Part shown: in pieces, positions 32,029 to 41,139 of the stretch
How positions within the stretch are numbered: the stretch's first letter is position 1
Layout of the letters: every line of letters starts with the position of its first letter
DNA from: an uncultured Ignavibacterium sp.
GTDB lineage: Bacteria; Bacteroidota; Ignavibacteria; Ignavibacteriales; Ignavibacteriaceae
Direction: 5' to 3'
NCBI GenBank assembly: GCA_937125135.1
Contig: CAKZLD010000219.1
Location: 1 to 54,156, forward strand
DNA: 54,156 nt
The notes under the pieces: generated by a model
What the model saw: the letters and a program-made list of their open reading frames with translations, nothing else
Databases searched by the model: none
What the model was told of the DNA's origin: nothing
Program-made: the position numbers and the translations under genes

Positions 32029-34066
32029 TTGTCAACTCCAGATTATCAATAAATTCAATCTCCACATTTGAAGGTAATTCAGTAAAAGATAGAACAGCAA
32101 AATCAGGGAATGAACTATTTATCAATCTATAAAAATATGGTCTTATTGTCGCAGAAGTTATAAGTATTGGCTGATATCCAAGTGAATTAAACTTATCATA
32201 AATTTTTTCCAATGAAGATTTAATATCATTTAACATTTGAGGTGTAAGACCCAAAGTTTGTACTGACTCTTTTTGATTTTGTAATGATCTGGTTATGTAT
32301 TGCTCTAATCCCTGACCGATTGAAGCAGCGTGAATTATTCCATTCGAATCCTTATACATATTTGCGATTGTATTTCCTAATGAATGTCTTACATATTCGG
32401 TGAGAACGTCAATGTTTTTTGTAACCTTTGAGTAATCAATTAAAGATTCAATAATCTGCACCATATCTTTAATTGGAACTAACTCTTTAAGCAGATTCTG
32501 TAATATTTTCTGAATTGTTCCAAGTGGCAAATTATCAGGTTGAATTTCTTCTACCACTGCGGGATATTCTTTTTTGAGATTATCAAGCAGTTGTTTTACA
32601 GCCTGACGTGTTAAAATTTTATCAAAATTTTTCTTTAAAGTTTCCTGAAGATTTGTAGAAAGAACAGAAATAGCATCAACAACTGTATAGCCCAACATTT
32701 CAGCTCTATCTTTTTCTTCATTGGTTATCCAATAACTCTCCAAACCGAAAGCCGGATCTTTTGTCAGTATGCCTTGCAAAGATTCTGATATTCCACCTGG
32801 ATTCATAGCAAGATATCTGTCAGGGAAAATTTCATCACTAGAAACTATGTTACCTTTAATCTTTATTACATATTGATTCGGATTAAGTTGGAGATTGTCT
32901 CTAACTCTCACAGGAGGAATCAAAACACCATATTCTAAAGCGATGAATTTTCTTGTAGCAGCTATTTTCTGGAATAAATTTCCACCCTGATTTTCATCCA
33001 CTAAAGAAATTAGCCCATAGCCAATTTCTATTTCGATTGGATCAACCTGAAGATATTGCTCAACAGTTTCTTCAGGAATTGGTTGAGAAATTTTTTCCTC
33101 CGATATAACCTGTTCTGCTTCTTGTACTTCTTTTCTTTTTAGGAATGAACTTAATCCGAGTGAAAATCCTAAAATCATAAATGGAATTGTTGGCATTCCG
33201 GGGAGCACTCCAAATATCATAACTGTAAGAGCAACAATAGCCAAAACTCTGTGATTTGAAAGCAATTGCAACTTGAACTTAGAATCTAATGAAACTCCTG
33301 AAGCATCTCTGGTAACAACAAAGCCAGCAGCAGTTGAAATCAATAAGGCCGGGATTTGAGAAACCAACCCATCACCAATTGTAAGAATCGTGTACTGTTG
33401 AAGTGCATCCACAACCGGAAGATTTCTTTGTCCTACACCAATTATAAAACCACCGATTATATTTATTGCTGTTATTATTAATCCGGCGATTGCATCCCCT
33501 TTTACGAATTTGCTTGCTCCATCCATCGAGCCATAAAATTCTGCTTCTCTGGCAATTGATTCTCTTCTTTTTCTTGCTTCATCTTCATTGATTAAACCTG
33601 TGTTCAAGTCTGCATCAATAGCCATTTGTTTACCGGGCATTGCATCTAAAGTAAATCGTGCAGCTACTTCGGAAATTCTTCCTGAGCCTTTTACTATTAC
33701 TATGAACTGTATTATTACAAGAATAATGAAAACGATAAATCCAACAACATAATCTCCCCTTACAACAAATGACCCGAAAGTTTCAATCACTTTTCCGGCA
33801 TAACCGTCAATCAAAATTAATCTGGTTGAACTAATATTGAGAGACAACCTGAACAAAGTTGAAATAAGAAGAAGTCCGGGAAAGACTGACAAATCCAACG
33901 GCGATTTAATGAAGAGTGAAACAACCAAAATTAAAACCGACAATGTAATACTCAGTGCAAGAAAAAAATCAAGTAAGCCTGCTGGCAGAGGAATTATCAT
34001 CAAACCAAGGATTAAAAGCAATCCAAAGGCGAGCAATATATCCGTATTTCTATTAAATATTTTCAT
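32018..34066 (-). CDS. flhA: flagellar export gate protein FlhA
   Basis: A 682-residue type III export membrane protein: about eight N-terminal helices (residues 10-310) with the FHIPEP-family signature RISEVAARFTLDAMPGKQMAIDADL in the cytoplasmic loop, and a C-terminal cytoplasmic domain of ~350 residues that forms the nonameric docking ring for chaperone-substrate complexes. Length is normal. It follows flhB by two bases and overlaps flhF by 11. Confidence 0.96.
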   Translation of the reverse strand: MKIFNRNTDILLAFGLLLILGLMIIPLPAGLLDFFLALSITLSVLILVVSLFIKSPLDLSVFPGLLLISTLFRLSLNISSTRLILIDGYAGKVIETFGSFVVRGDYVVGFIVFIILVIIQFIVIVKGSGRISEVAARFTLDAMPGKQMAIDADLNTGLINEDEARKRRESIAREAEFYGSMDGASKFVKGDAIAGLIITAINIIGGFIIGVGQRNLPVVDALQQYTILTIGDGLVSQIPALLISTAAGFVVTRDASGVSLDSKFKLQLLSNHRVLAIVALTVMIFGVLPGMPTIPFMILGFSLGLSSFLKRKEVQEAEQVISEEKISQPIPEETVEQYLQVDPIEIEIGYGLISLVDENQGGNLFQKIAATRKFIALEYGVLIPPVRVRDNLQLNPNQYVIKIKGNIVSSDEIFPDRYLAMNPGGISESLQGILTKDPAFGLESYWITNEEKDRAEMLGYTVVDAISVLSTNLQETLKKNFDKILTRQAVKQLLDNLKKEYPAVVEEIQPDNLPLGTIQKILQNLLKELVPIKDMVQIIESLIDYSKVTKNIDVLTEYVRHSLGNTIANMYKDSNGIIHAASIGQGLEQYITRSLQNQKESVQTLGLTPQMLNDIKSSLEKIYDKFNSLGYQPILITSATIRPYFYRLINSSFPDFAVLSFTELPSNVEIEFIDNLELTNAN

Positions 34067-34068
34067 AA

Positions 34069-35145
34069 CTAATAGCTTTTCTTTTTATTCTTTTTCAAAT
34101 TGTAGATATATGCAAGAACCTGCGCAACAGCTTTGAATAATTGTTGCGGAATGGTATCACCAATGTCGCACATTTTGTATAATGCTCTTGCTAACTCACG
34201 ATCTTCATGAATAGGAATATTATGTTCAGCAGCTACTTTTTTAATTCTCAGAGCTAATTCATCAACACCTTTTGCGATAACTTCTGGAGCGTTATTCTTG
34301 AGCATATCATATCTTAATGCAACAGCATAGTGAGTCGGGTTTGTTATTACAACATCGGCAGTAGGTAATTCTTTCATCATTCTGTTTTTCGCAGCCTGAA
34401 TTTGCATTCTCTTAATTCTGGATTTTATCAACGGATCTCCTTCAGTTTGTTTCATTTCTTCTTTTACTTCTTCTTTGGTCATCATCATATCTTTTTTGAA
34501 TTTATATCTTTGATATGCAAAATCCGCAGCTGCAATTAGGATATAAAGAATTCCAAATTTCCAAATAAGAGAAAAAGCAGATTCAATCATAAAAGTCATA
34601 ATATCAGAAATATCGCTGTTCTCAAGAATGGTTGCTGAACTTATAAAATCCTTTAAAACGAAATAAGTGAATAATGAAATCAAAAAGAACTTAAGAATAG
34701 TTTTTAATAATTCAACCAGAGAACGAGTTGATAAAATTCTTTTAATACCATTTAATGGATTGAGTTTACTAAATTTTGGTTCAAGCGCTTGAGGAGTTAT
34801 TTTCAAACCAACCTGTGAAATATTAGAAGCTAAAGAAATTATAAAAACTGCTATTAGAAACGGACTTATAACAGCGATGAAAAACCAATACCAATCCATA
34901 AAAAAGTTTTGAATCATTCCCATTCTTTCTGGGAACACATCAAGAGCACCGAAGATATTGATTGAAAATGAGCTGAATTGTTTGGCAATAGAAGTCTGAA
35001 ACAAAAATATTGTTACAATACCTGCGAAAACAACAAGTAATGAATTTACTTCAGTACTTTTAGCAACCATTCCTTTTTGACGGGAGTCATCAAGTTTTTT
35101 CTGCGTCGGTTGTTCAGTCTTTTCTTGTCCCTGATGTTCAGCCAT
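34069..35145 (-). CDS. flhB: flagellar export switch protein FlhB
   Basis: About 358 residues: a conserved KTEQPTQKKLDDSRQKG N-terminus, four membrane helices (about 35-55, 88-112, 145-168, 190-212) and a cytoplasmic domain with the self-cleaving NPTH motif (VITNPTHYAVALRY, near residue 270). It switches export from rod/hook to filament substrates. The ORF track starts at GTG 35154; ATG 35145, one base after the fliR stop, is preferred. Partner of FliK encoded upstream. Confidence 0.94.
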   Translation of the reverse strand: MAEHQGQEKTEQPTQKKLDDSRQKGMVAKSTEVNSLLVVFAGIVTIFLFQTSIAKQFSSFSINIFGALDVFPERMGMIQNFFMDWYWFFIAVISPFLIAVFIISLASNISQVGLKITPQALEPKFSKLNPLNGIKRILSTRSLVELLKTILKFFLISLFTYFVLKDFISSATILENSDISDIMTFMIESAFSLIWKFGILYILIAAADFAYQRYKFKKDMMMTKEEVKEEMKQTEGDPLIKSRIKRMQIQAAKNRMMKELPTADVVITNPTHYAVALRYDMLKNNAPEVIAKGVDELALRIKKVAAEHNIPIHEDRELARALYKMCDIGDTIPQQLFKAVAQVLAYIYNLKKNKKKSY

Positions 35146-35146
35146 C

Positions 35147-35917
35147 TTATGCACCCATAGTGTTAATTAGTGTATAAAGTCTTTTTTCGTAATCATAGAG
35201 AAGATTTTTAATCATATAAATGTAGAGAGGTAGCGTCAATAAAATTAAAAATATCCCAAGTCCAAGTTTTAATGGTTGTGTTACGAAAAAAACCTGCATT
35301 TGAGGAATCATTCTGGAAATAATTCCTTCAGCTATATGAACGAGAAAAAAAGAAACAATTATCGGAGATGCAATCTTAATCGCAAGAACAAATACACTCG
35401 CAGTCATTTTGACAAGATATAAATGCACTGGTTCTGTTACTGCAAAATTTCCAATCTGAATAACTTTGTATGAGTAATTCAGTGATTGAATCAGATAGTG
35501 ATGACCATTAATCAAAATAAAAATCATCAATGCTCCATAGTACAAGAATTCTCCGATAATGTTTGATTGTATATCTTCATTAGGATTTAGTACTTCAGCC
35601 ATATTTAACATCATATCAAATCCTATTAGTGTTCCTGCGTAATTAACAGCGAAGAATACAAATTGAAGCATAAATCCCATTATCAGACCGGCTAAAACTT
35701 CTTTGACTGCAAACACAAATAGAATCCAGTTTGCTTCGATTGGTGGAACCAAACTTTTATCTACAGTCAGATAGATGATATAACTAACTACTAATGATAA
35801 AAATAACTTTACAGTTACTGGAATTCCTCTGCTCCCGAAAAATGGAGCGACAACCAAGGCAGATGAAATTCGAAGAAAAATCAGAAACAATAGAATAAAA
35901 TCTGTTACGTTTATCAT
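35147..35917 (-). CDS. fliR: flagellar export protein FliR
   Basis: A 256-residue integral membrane protein of the export gate, with the RxSSALVVAPFFGSRGIPVTVK N-terminal motif and hydrophobic helices throughout. FliP, FliQ and FliR assemble as the core of the gate, and the three genes are adjacent here (fliP-fliQ-fliR). It starts just before the fliQ stop region with no gap (one base) and ends one base before flhB. Confidence 0.94.
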   Translation of the reverse strand: MINVTDFILLFLIFLRISSALVVAPFFGSRGIPVTVKLFLSLVVSYIIYLTVDKSLVPPIEANWILFVFAVKEVLAGLIMGFMLQFVFFAVNYAGTLIGFDMMLNMAEVLNPNEDIQSNIIGEFLYYGALMIFILINGHHYLIQSLNYSYKVIQIGNFAVTEPVHLYLVKMTASVFVLAIKIASPIIVSFFLVHIAEGIISRMIPQMQVFFVTQPLKLGLGIFLILLTLPLYIYMIKNLLYDYEKRLYTLINTMGA

Positions 35918-36187
35918 TTACTTTATCAGTGTTATAAATATTGTGAAAAATTTTTTAGTTAATGGAATCATAATATCCAAAGCAAATGGTATAATTAGAA
36001 TCACTGTGATTGCAGTTACCAATATTTTAGGAATGAATGTCAATGTCATCTCCTGAATTGAAGTAGCAGCCTGAAATATGGATACTAAAATTCCAACGAC
36101 TAAGGCTACTCCAAGTACTGGGAGCAAAATATAAAATGCACTGTAGAATGCTTCTGATAAAACATCAATCACAACTTGTTCTGTCAT
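35918..36187 (-). CDS. fliQ: flagellar export protein FliQ
   Basis: An 89-residue protein with two membrane helices, the normal FliQ size. The ORF track begins at 36229, which would add 14 residues overlapping fliP; the ATG at 36187 (MTEQVVIDVLSEAFY) overlaps the fliP stop as ATGA and agrees with the family start. Helices are about residues 14-38 and 50-75, including VGILVSIFQAATSIQEMTLTFIPKIL, a highly conserved FliQ segment. Confidence 0.95.
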   Translation of the reverse strand: MTEQVVIDVLSEAFYSAFYILLPVLGVALVVGILVSIFQAATSIQEMTLTFIPKILVTAITVILIIPFALDIMIPLTKKFFTIFITLIK

Positions 36188-36951
36188 TGAACTATACTCC
36201 TGACTATTGAGCCAACAATTAAATTCCATCCATCAACAAGGACGAAAAGCAAAATTTTAAATGGTAATGAAACCAACATCGGTGGAAGCATCATCATTCC
36301 CATAGACATAAGAATACTTGAGATTATCAAATCCACCATTAGAAATGGAATAAACAAGAAAAAACCAATGATAAAACCAGTGCGTAATTCACTAAGAGCA
36401 AAAGCAGGAACAATTATATAAGTAGGTAATTCATCTCTTGAGTTTGGTCTTTCCATATCAGCCATAGAAATAAAAAGTTCAAGGTCTTCATTCCTCACGT
36501 GCTTGAACATAAAATTTCTTATAGGCTCGATGCCTTTATTATAAGCATCCTCTACAGAAATTTCCTTATCCATCAATGGTTTTAATGCATTTTGATTAAC
36601 TTCATTCCAAGTTGGAGCCATTACAAAAAAAGTAATGAAAAGAGCTATACCTGATAGCAGTTGTCCGGGCGGCATTTGCTGAGTTCCAAGAGCACTTTTA
36701 AGAAAATGGAATACGATAATTATTCTTAGATAAGAAGTAGTCATAATAATAATTGACGGAGCTAAAGCAAGAATGGTCATCAATAGTAAAATCTGTAATG
36801 TTACCGCAACATCCTGCCCGCTCTGAGAAGTACCAATATCAACATTAAGCTTTGGGATAGGGAAAGTTAAACTTTGATTAGTCTGAGCAAAACCTGTTGA
36901 AGCTAAAATAAAGAAAAGCATCAATACTGAAGTTAAGTTTATCTTTTTCAT
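36184..36951 (-). CDS. fliP: flagellar export protein FliP
   Basis: A 255-residue export-gate protein with a cleavable signal peptide (ending GFAQ) and the FliP hallmarks MTTSYLRIIIVFHFLKSALGTQQMPPGQLL and FIIGFFLFIPFLMVDLIISSILMSMGMMMLPP. FliP forms the pentameric core with FliQ and FliR. It overlaps fliO by 4 bases and fliQ by 4. Confidence 0.96.
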   Translation of the reverse strand: MKKINLTSVLMLFFILASTGFAQTNQSLTFPIPKLNVDIGTSQSGQDVAVTLQILLLMTILALAPSIIIMTTSYLRIIIVFHFLKSALGTQQMPPGQLLSGIALFITFFVMAPTWNEVNQNALKPLMDKEISVEDAYNKGIEPIRNFMFKHVRNEDLELFISMADMERPNSRDELPTYIIVPAFALSELRTGFIIGFFLFIPFLMVDLIISSILMSMGMMMLPPMLVSLPFKILLFVLVDGWNLIVGSIVRSIVQ

Positions 36952-37277
36952 CTTTTAATCAAATTCTTTAAGTGGTCGCCAAAGTTCGAACTCGAAGTAT
37001 TATCAGTTTCGTTAATTTCTAATTCATCAGCGTTAAGTTCTTTTATTAAAGTTATATTCTGTTCACTCACTCCTAAAACAACTATTTTATCATTAATCTT
37101 TACAAAACTCATATACTTTTTAGGCATAAGCATTAAAGTGTGAACTACTTTAATATTTGAATGAATTATTCTACCTCCTTTGAATTGGATTTTTTTAACC
37201 AGAAGAAGAAGTCCAAATAAAAGTCCAATAATAAGAAGTAGAGGGAAAATGAGTTTAATTATATCAAAGAAGCCCAT
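36948..37277 (-). CDS. fliO: flagellar export scaffold FliO
   Basis: A 109-residue protein with one N-terminal membrane helix (IIKLIFPLLLIIGLLFGLLLLV) and a short cytoplasmic domain containing LMLMPKKYMSFVKINDKIVVLGVSEQNITLI, the typical FliO core. It helps FliP complex assembly. The family is poorly conserved but the strict position between fliN and fliP makes the call safe. It overlaps both neighbours by one to four bases. Confidence 0.9.
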   Translation of the reverse strand: MGFFDIIKLIFPLLLIIGLLFGLLLLVKKIQFKGGRIIHSNIKVVHTLMLMPKKYMSFVKINDKIVVLGVSEQNITLIKELNADELEINETDNTSSSNFGDHLKNLIKR

Positions 37278-37663
37278 CAGATTAATCCCTTCAAGGAATT
37301 TTTCGGCTCGGTAAGAGAGACAATCTTTACACCAAAATGTTTATCAATTACTACTACTTCACCTTCTGCAATTTTTTTGTTGTTTACGTAAATATCAACT
37401 GGCTCGCTTGCTAATTTATCGAGTTCAATTACGTAACCTCTTTCCAGCTCAAGAATATCTTTAATCTGCATATGAGTTCTTCCTAACTCAATATAGACAT
37501 TTAATTCTAAGTCTTTCAGGAAATTTATTTTTTCATCTATATCTGAACTCCCGCTAAATTGACTTTCATCAAATGAGGGGAATTCTGCGGCAGAGGCTGT
37601 TGTCTTGTTTTGTTCTTCAGACTTAAATTGATTTAAATTCTGATTATCAAATGGATTATCCAT
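37277..37663 (-). CDS. fliN: flagellar switch protein FliN
   Basis: A 128-residue C-ring protein. After a ~45-residue Asn/Gln/Ser-rich leader, the SpoA domain is complete: LELNVYIELGRTHMQIKDILELERGYVIELDKLASEPVDIYVNNKKIAEGEVVVI. Together with FliM and FliG it forms the rotor switch; there is no CheC-like (FliY) extension. It follows fliM by 9 bases and overlaps fliO by one base. Confidence 0.94.
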   Translation of the reverse strand: MDNPFDNQNLNQFKSEEQNKTTASAAEFPSFDESQFSGSSDIDEKINFLKDLELNVYIELGRTHMQIKDILELERGYVIELDKLASEPVDIYVNNKKIAEGEVVVIDKHFGVKIVSLTEPKNSLKGLI

Positions 37664-37672
37664 ATTATTTCC

Positions 37673-38647
37673 TCACAATGAAATATTGGTTAATAAATTT
37701 TTTGTTATTCTGATAGCTTTATGATTATTTGCAACACCGGGATATGCAAAATATGAAAGCTTATTATTTACATTGACTTTGAGCTCATCGTGGATTCGAT
37801 TATCAAGAACGATTATGTCACCGACTTTCAAATCGAGTAGCTCCTGAAAACTAATCTTCGTCTCGCCAAGTTCAACCACAACAGGCAATTCAACCTCGGC
37901 AAGTTGAAGTTTTATTACTTCAGGTGCTGTCATACCAAAATATTTTGAATTTTTTATAGTGCTAACTCTTTTCGATGATAATTTAGAAAGAATAGGATCA
38001 AAAGCAAAAGTTGTAAAACATAAATTCATCAGATAAGACTGATCACCGATAGAAATCTCGAATGAAATCAATAAAACTGATTCGTTCGCTGATGACAATT
38101 GAACAAAATCAATATCCGTTTCGAAACCATCAAGTTTGTACTCGAAATTATCAATAACCATCCAAGCTTTTTTGAGATCAAAAATTATTTTTTCAACAAC
38201 ATTAGATAAAACTTTTTGCTCGATTTGAGTAATAACTTTCTGAGGTTTCATACTATTACCATTACCGCCGAGAAGTCTATCAACCAGAACTAAAGCAAAA
38301 TCTATATTAAGCTCAAGTACCATTCTGATATCAGTGCCTTTTATTGTGAATGCATATAGCACAGCCGGATCAGGGACAGATAATACGTATTCAGAGTAGT
38401 AAATCTGATCTACTGTATTGACTCTGATATTTACAACGGTTTGAAGGGTTGTCATTAAATAAGAACCAAAACTTTCAGCAAAATTTTCACTTATGTTTCT
38501 AATGGTTCTTAACTGTGATTTCGATATTCTGTTCGGTAAGCGGAAATCATAAGGTTGTACTTCTTTTTGATTAGTTTTAACTTCACCTATTGATCCACCA
38601 CCCCTGAGAATATCATCAATATCTTGTTGTGATAAAACTTCTGCCAT
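37673..38647 (-). CDS. fliM: flagellar switch protein FliM
   Basis: A 324-residue C-ring protein. The N-terminal LSQQDIDDIL peptide is the conserved CheY-P binding motif. The middle CheC-like domain (about 40-230) contains FAESFGSYLMTTLQTVVNIRV and a DRLLGG motif, and a C-terminal SpoA domain (about 245-320) resembles FliN. The intact CheY-binding end suggests rotation is switched by a CheY, although no che operon lies here. Starts 17 bases after fliL. Confidence 0.95.
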   Translation of the reverse strand: MAEVLSQQDIDDILRGGGSIGEVKTNQKEVQPYDFRLPNRISKSQLRTIRNISENFAESFGSYLMTTLQTVVNIRVNTVDQIYYSEYVLSVPDPAVLYAFTIKGTDIRMVLELNIDFALVLVDRLLGGNGNSMKPQKVITQIEQKVLSNVVEKIIFDLKKAWMVIDNFEYKLDGFETDIDFVQLSSANESVLLISFEISIGDQSYLMNLCFTTFAFDPILSKLSSKRVSTIKNSKYFGMTAPEVIKLQLAEVELPVVVELGETKISFQELLDLKVGDIIVLDNRIHDELKVNVNNKLSYFAYPGVANNHKAIRITKNLLTNISL

Positions 38648-38664
38648 AATAATTAGTCTCTTGT

Positions 38665-39201
38665 CTATTGAATTATAAATTTGCTGAAATAAAGATCGTT
38701 TATTTTCACTTTAGGAATTTTGGATTCTATATTCTGAACTATCTGCAATTTTAATGAATCTCTCTGGGCAACATTACTCAATTCATTTACTGTTTTTCTG
38801 GCAATGCTACTTATAACTATATCCTTAAGAATTATTGATTTCTCTTCCATAATCTTTTTTGATTCTGCACTATTCATATCAAAACCGAGACTGGTTAATA
38901 CAAGAATTTTCCCGTTCGATTCTGCTGGATTGCATATTACATCTTCAAGTGTAAAAAGAAATTCTCCTACTGATTTTGCAGAAGAGTTTTTTTCGTCGTT
39001 TTTCTCTGTATCTTTTTTATTATTCTCTTCGCTATTCTGTTCATCGTTGCTGGATTTTTCCATCTTCACATTTTCCTTAGAATTTGAATTGTCCTGTTCA
39101 CTATGATTTTGTGAAAGCAAAATGTTTGCTGTTATAAAATAGACCACCACAAGTTGGAGTATAAAAAGCGGTAAACCAATAATTAAAATTTTTGATTTCA
39201 T
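38665..39201 (-). CDS. fliL: flagellar basal-body protein FliL
   Basis: A 178-residue protein with one N-terminal membrane helix (ILIIGLPLFILQLVVVYFITANILL), a Glu/Lys/Asn/Ser-rich linker (about 35-75) and a periplasmic FliL domain (VICNPAESNGKILVLTSLGFDM onward). FliL surrounds and supports the stator units. It is the first gene of the fliL-flhG run. The gap upstream holds a sigma-54-like element and the flgE terminator. Confidence 0.9.
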   Translation of the reverse strand: MKSKILIIGLPLFILQLVVVYFITANILLSQNHSEQDNSNSKENVKMEKSSNDEQNSEENNKKDTEKNDEKNSSAKSVGEFLFTLEDVICNPAESNGKILVLTSLGFDMNSAESKKIMEEKSIILKDIVISSIARKTVNELSNVAQRDSLKLQIVQNIESKIPKVKINDLYFSKFIIQ

Positions 39202-39253
39202 TTTTTGCTCTAAATCTTATTGTAGTAATTCATATTCAATTTTTTTTATAAGT

Positions 39254-39269
39254 CTCAATCAATATGCCA
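39254..39269 (-). promoter_or_regulatory. sigma-54-like element before fliL (imperfect -12)
   Basis: TGGCAT-ATTGA-TTGAG on the minus strand: a perfect -24 box and correct spacing, but GA instead of GC at -12. It lies 53 bases upstream of the fliL ATG and downstream of the flgE terminator, where a promoter is needed. Confidence 0.4.
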
Positions 39270-39340
39270 GTAAAATTGATTAAATAACCAAATAAAATGA
39301 GTTTAATGAGTATAAAATTGGTTATTATTAAACAGTTGGA

Positions 39341-39376
39341 TAAAAATAAAAAGGGAGCCTCCATTAAGAGACTCCC
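39341..39376 (-). terminator. Rho-independent terminator after flgE
   Basis: On the minus strand a GGGAG-x-CTC / GAG-x-CTCCC stem (nine pairs with one mismatch, six-base loop) is followed by a TTTTTTATTTTTA tail. It begins 24 bases after the flgE stop and separates the hook gene from fliL. Confidence 0.85.
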
Positions 39377-39399
39377 CTATTTGAGGGCTAAGGAAGGGA

Positions 39400-41031
39400 C
39401 TATCTTACAAGATTTGTAATTTCCTGAAGTAATGAATCTGAAACAGTAACAACTCTGGCACTTGCCTGAAAGCCACGCTGAGAAACAATCATTCTAGTAA
39501 ATTCTTCTGATAGATCAACATTAGATTGCTCTAATGCACCAGATTGGATTGTAGTTCCTGAAGATTCGCCTGGTTCGGCAACTAAAGCTTCGCCAGTATT
39601 TGCACTTACTGTAAATAGATTTTCACCAACACTTAAAAGACCATTAACATTTGGGAAAATTGCCAACATTATCTGAGCTAGTTTTCTTGATTGACCGTTA
39701 CTGAATACACCTATGATGTGACCATATTTATCAATATTCAAATTTGATAATGAAGCAGAAGCTGAACCATTTTGACTTAATGCAGAAACAACGGAACTAG
39801 CTGATGTTTGTGTGATTCCATCAAAGCCTTCTCCAAAATTTAATGTAACATTTTGTGAGCTTGCTCCGCCTGTTGGATTAAATGTCAAAACAGGAGGATT
39901 TGGGATGATAACATTTATAGAACCATCAGTATTGAAAGTAATACTTCCTGAATTTCCGCTCAAAGTACCTGAACTTTCAGGAACAGATGCTGACCATCTC
40001 CAGTTATTGTTACCTACTTTTGTGAATTTCAAAGTCAGAATGTGGGGGTTGCCTAATGAATCAAAAATAGTTACTGAACCGGTGATGATGGTCGGTTTTC
40101 TGTTTGAATCAACTGTTGATGCGACGGTGCTTGTGGCATTATTCTGAGTAATCTGTGTCATATTAAAATTAAAGTTGATACCCAAAGTTGTATCCTGAAT
40201 CTGAATAACAGCAGGTGGATTTCCATTGACTGTTGCTAATGCTCCTGTGGTAGGATTAAAAACGACGGGGACAGTAGTTGGTCCTAAAACTGTACTACCA
40301 TTAGAATTCCGTAAGCGATATTGCATATTATAAGTGTCAGCACCGGTTTTAGTATATGTAACAATGAAAGTATAGCTATTTCCATTTTCATCATAAATAG
40401 TATTTTGATCTGTTACTGATTCTCCAATTGCAAGTGCAGAATTGATATTACCTGTTTGTAGATAATTTTCTGAACGAGTTAATGATGATGCACTATTTAG
40501 ATTTCCACCCCAGGAAATTTGAGAAGTAACAACTGCAGGTAGTCTCATATTAGAATCTATCTTTATATTTTCAAGGTAATTACCCGGAGGAATGATTCCA
40601 TCTTTAGCTACTTTACCTTGAACAATACCACCATTTTGTGGATTAACTAATCTTCCTTCAGCATCAAATATAAATGAACCTGCTCTTGTGAAGAATTTTT
40701 CTCCGTTATTTTCAAGAATAAATAATCCGGATCCTTGTAGAGCCAAGTCGGTAGTAATACCAGTACCTTCAAAGGTTCCTTGATTCCAGGTTCTGTCAAC
40801 AGTATTTATTCTCATACCTAAACCAATCTGAAAGCTATTTATTCCGCCGGTAGTATTTGTTGGATTAGAACCATACCTTAAAATTCTATTAAATGTATCA
40901 CTGAAAGTAATGCGTGAACCTTTGTAACCGATTGTATTGACATTAGAAATATTGTTACTTATAACGTCCATCATATATTGATGATTTCTTAGACCAGAGA
41001 CACCCGAAAAGAGTGAATTTAAAAGTGGCAT
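39400..41031 (-). CDS. flgE: flagellar hook protein FlgE
   Basis: A 543-residue axial protein. N-terminal LNSLFSGVSGLRNHQYMMDVISNNISNVNTIGYKGSRITFSDTFN and C-terminal SNVDLSEEFTRMIVSQRGFQASARVVTVSDSLLQEITNLV helices are textbook FlgE. The central part is Ser/Thr/Asn/Gly-rich and longer than in enterobacteria (about 400 residues), as in many other phyla. It has a perfect AGGAGG site. A GC-rich double hairpin upstream and an intrinsic terminator downstream set it apart from its neighbours, fitting its need for high, separate expression. Confidence 0.95.
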   Translation of the reverse strand: MPLLNSLFSGVSGLRNHQYMMDVISNNISNVNTIGYKGSRITFSDTFNRILRYGSNPTNTTGGINSFQIGLGMRINTVDRTWNQGTFEGTGITTDLALQGSGLFILENNGEKFFTRAGSFIFDAEGRLVNPQNGGIVQGKVAKDGIIPPGNYLENIKIDSNMRLPAVVTSQISWGGNLNSASSLTRSENYLQTGNINSALAIGESVTDQNTIYDENGNSYTFIVTYTKTGADTYNMQYRLRNSNGSTVLGPTTVPVVFNPTTGALATVNGNPPAVIQIQDTTLGINFNFNMTQITQNNATSTVASTVDSNRKPTIITGSVTIFDSLGNPHILTLKFTKVGNNNWRWSASVPESSGTLSGNSGSITFNTDGSINVIIPNPPVLTFNPTGGASSQNVTLNFGEGFDGITQTSASSVVSALSQNGSASASLSNLNIDKYGHIIGVFSNGQSRKLAQIMLAIFPNVNGLLSVGENLFTVSANTGEALVAEPGESSGTTIQSGALEQSNVDLSEEFTRMIVSQRGFQASARVVTVSDSLLQEITNLVR

Positions 41032-41070
41032 AATGACCTCCTATGTTTTTAAATTTTTTTATTAAATTTT

Positions 41071-41122
41071 GTCCGACTTCAGTCAGTCGGTCGGACTGGG
41101 CGTCCTCGAAAGGTCCCGCCCA
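41071..41122. repeat. GC-rich double hairpin in the flgE leader
   Basis: Two adjoining inverted repeats in an A+T-rich gap: GTCCGAC (41071-41077)/GTCGGAC (41090-41096) and TGGGCG (41097-41102)/CGCCCA (41117-41122), the latter with an inner CCT/AGG stem. About 34 of 52 bases are G or C by my count. Neither strand has a U-run directly after it, so it is not a standard terminator. In the flgE transcript the two stem-loops would precede the ribosome-binding site by about 30 bases. Confidence 0.75.
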
Positions 41123-41139
41123 TAGTTAATTATTTAATT

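Noticed and set aside
41071-41122. The flgE leader hairpins as a terminator of the preceding gene
   Set aside because: After both stems the minus strand reads AAAATTTAAT, not a U-run, so intrinsic termination is not supported.
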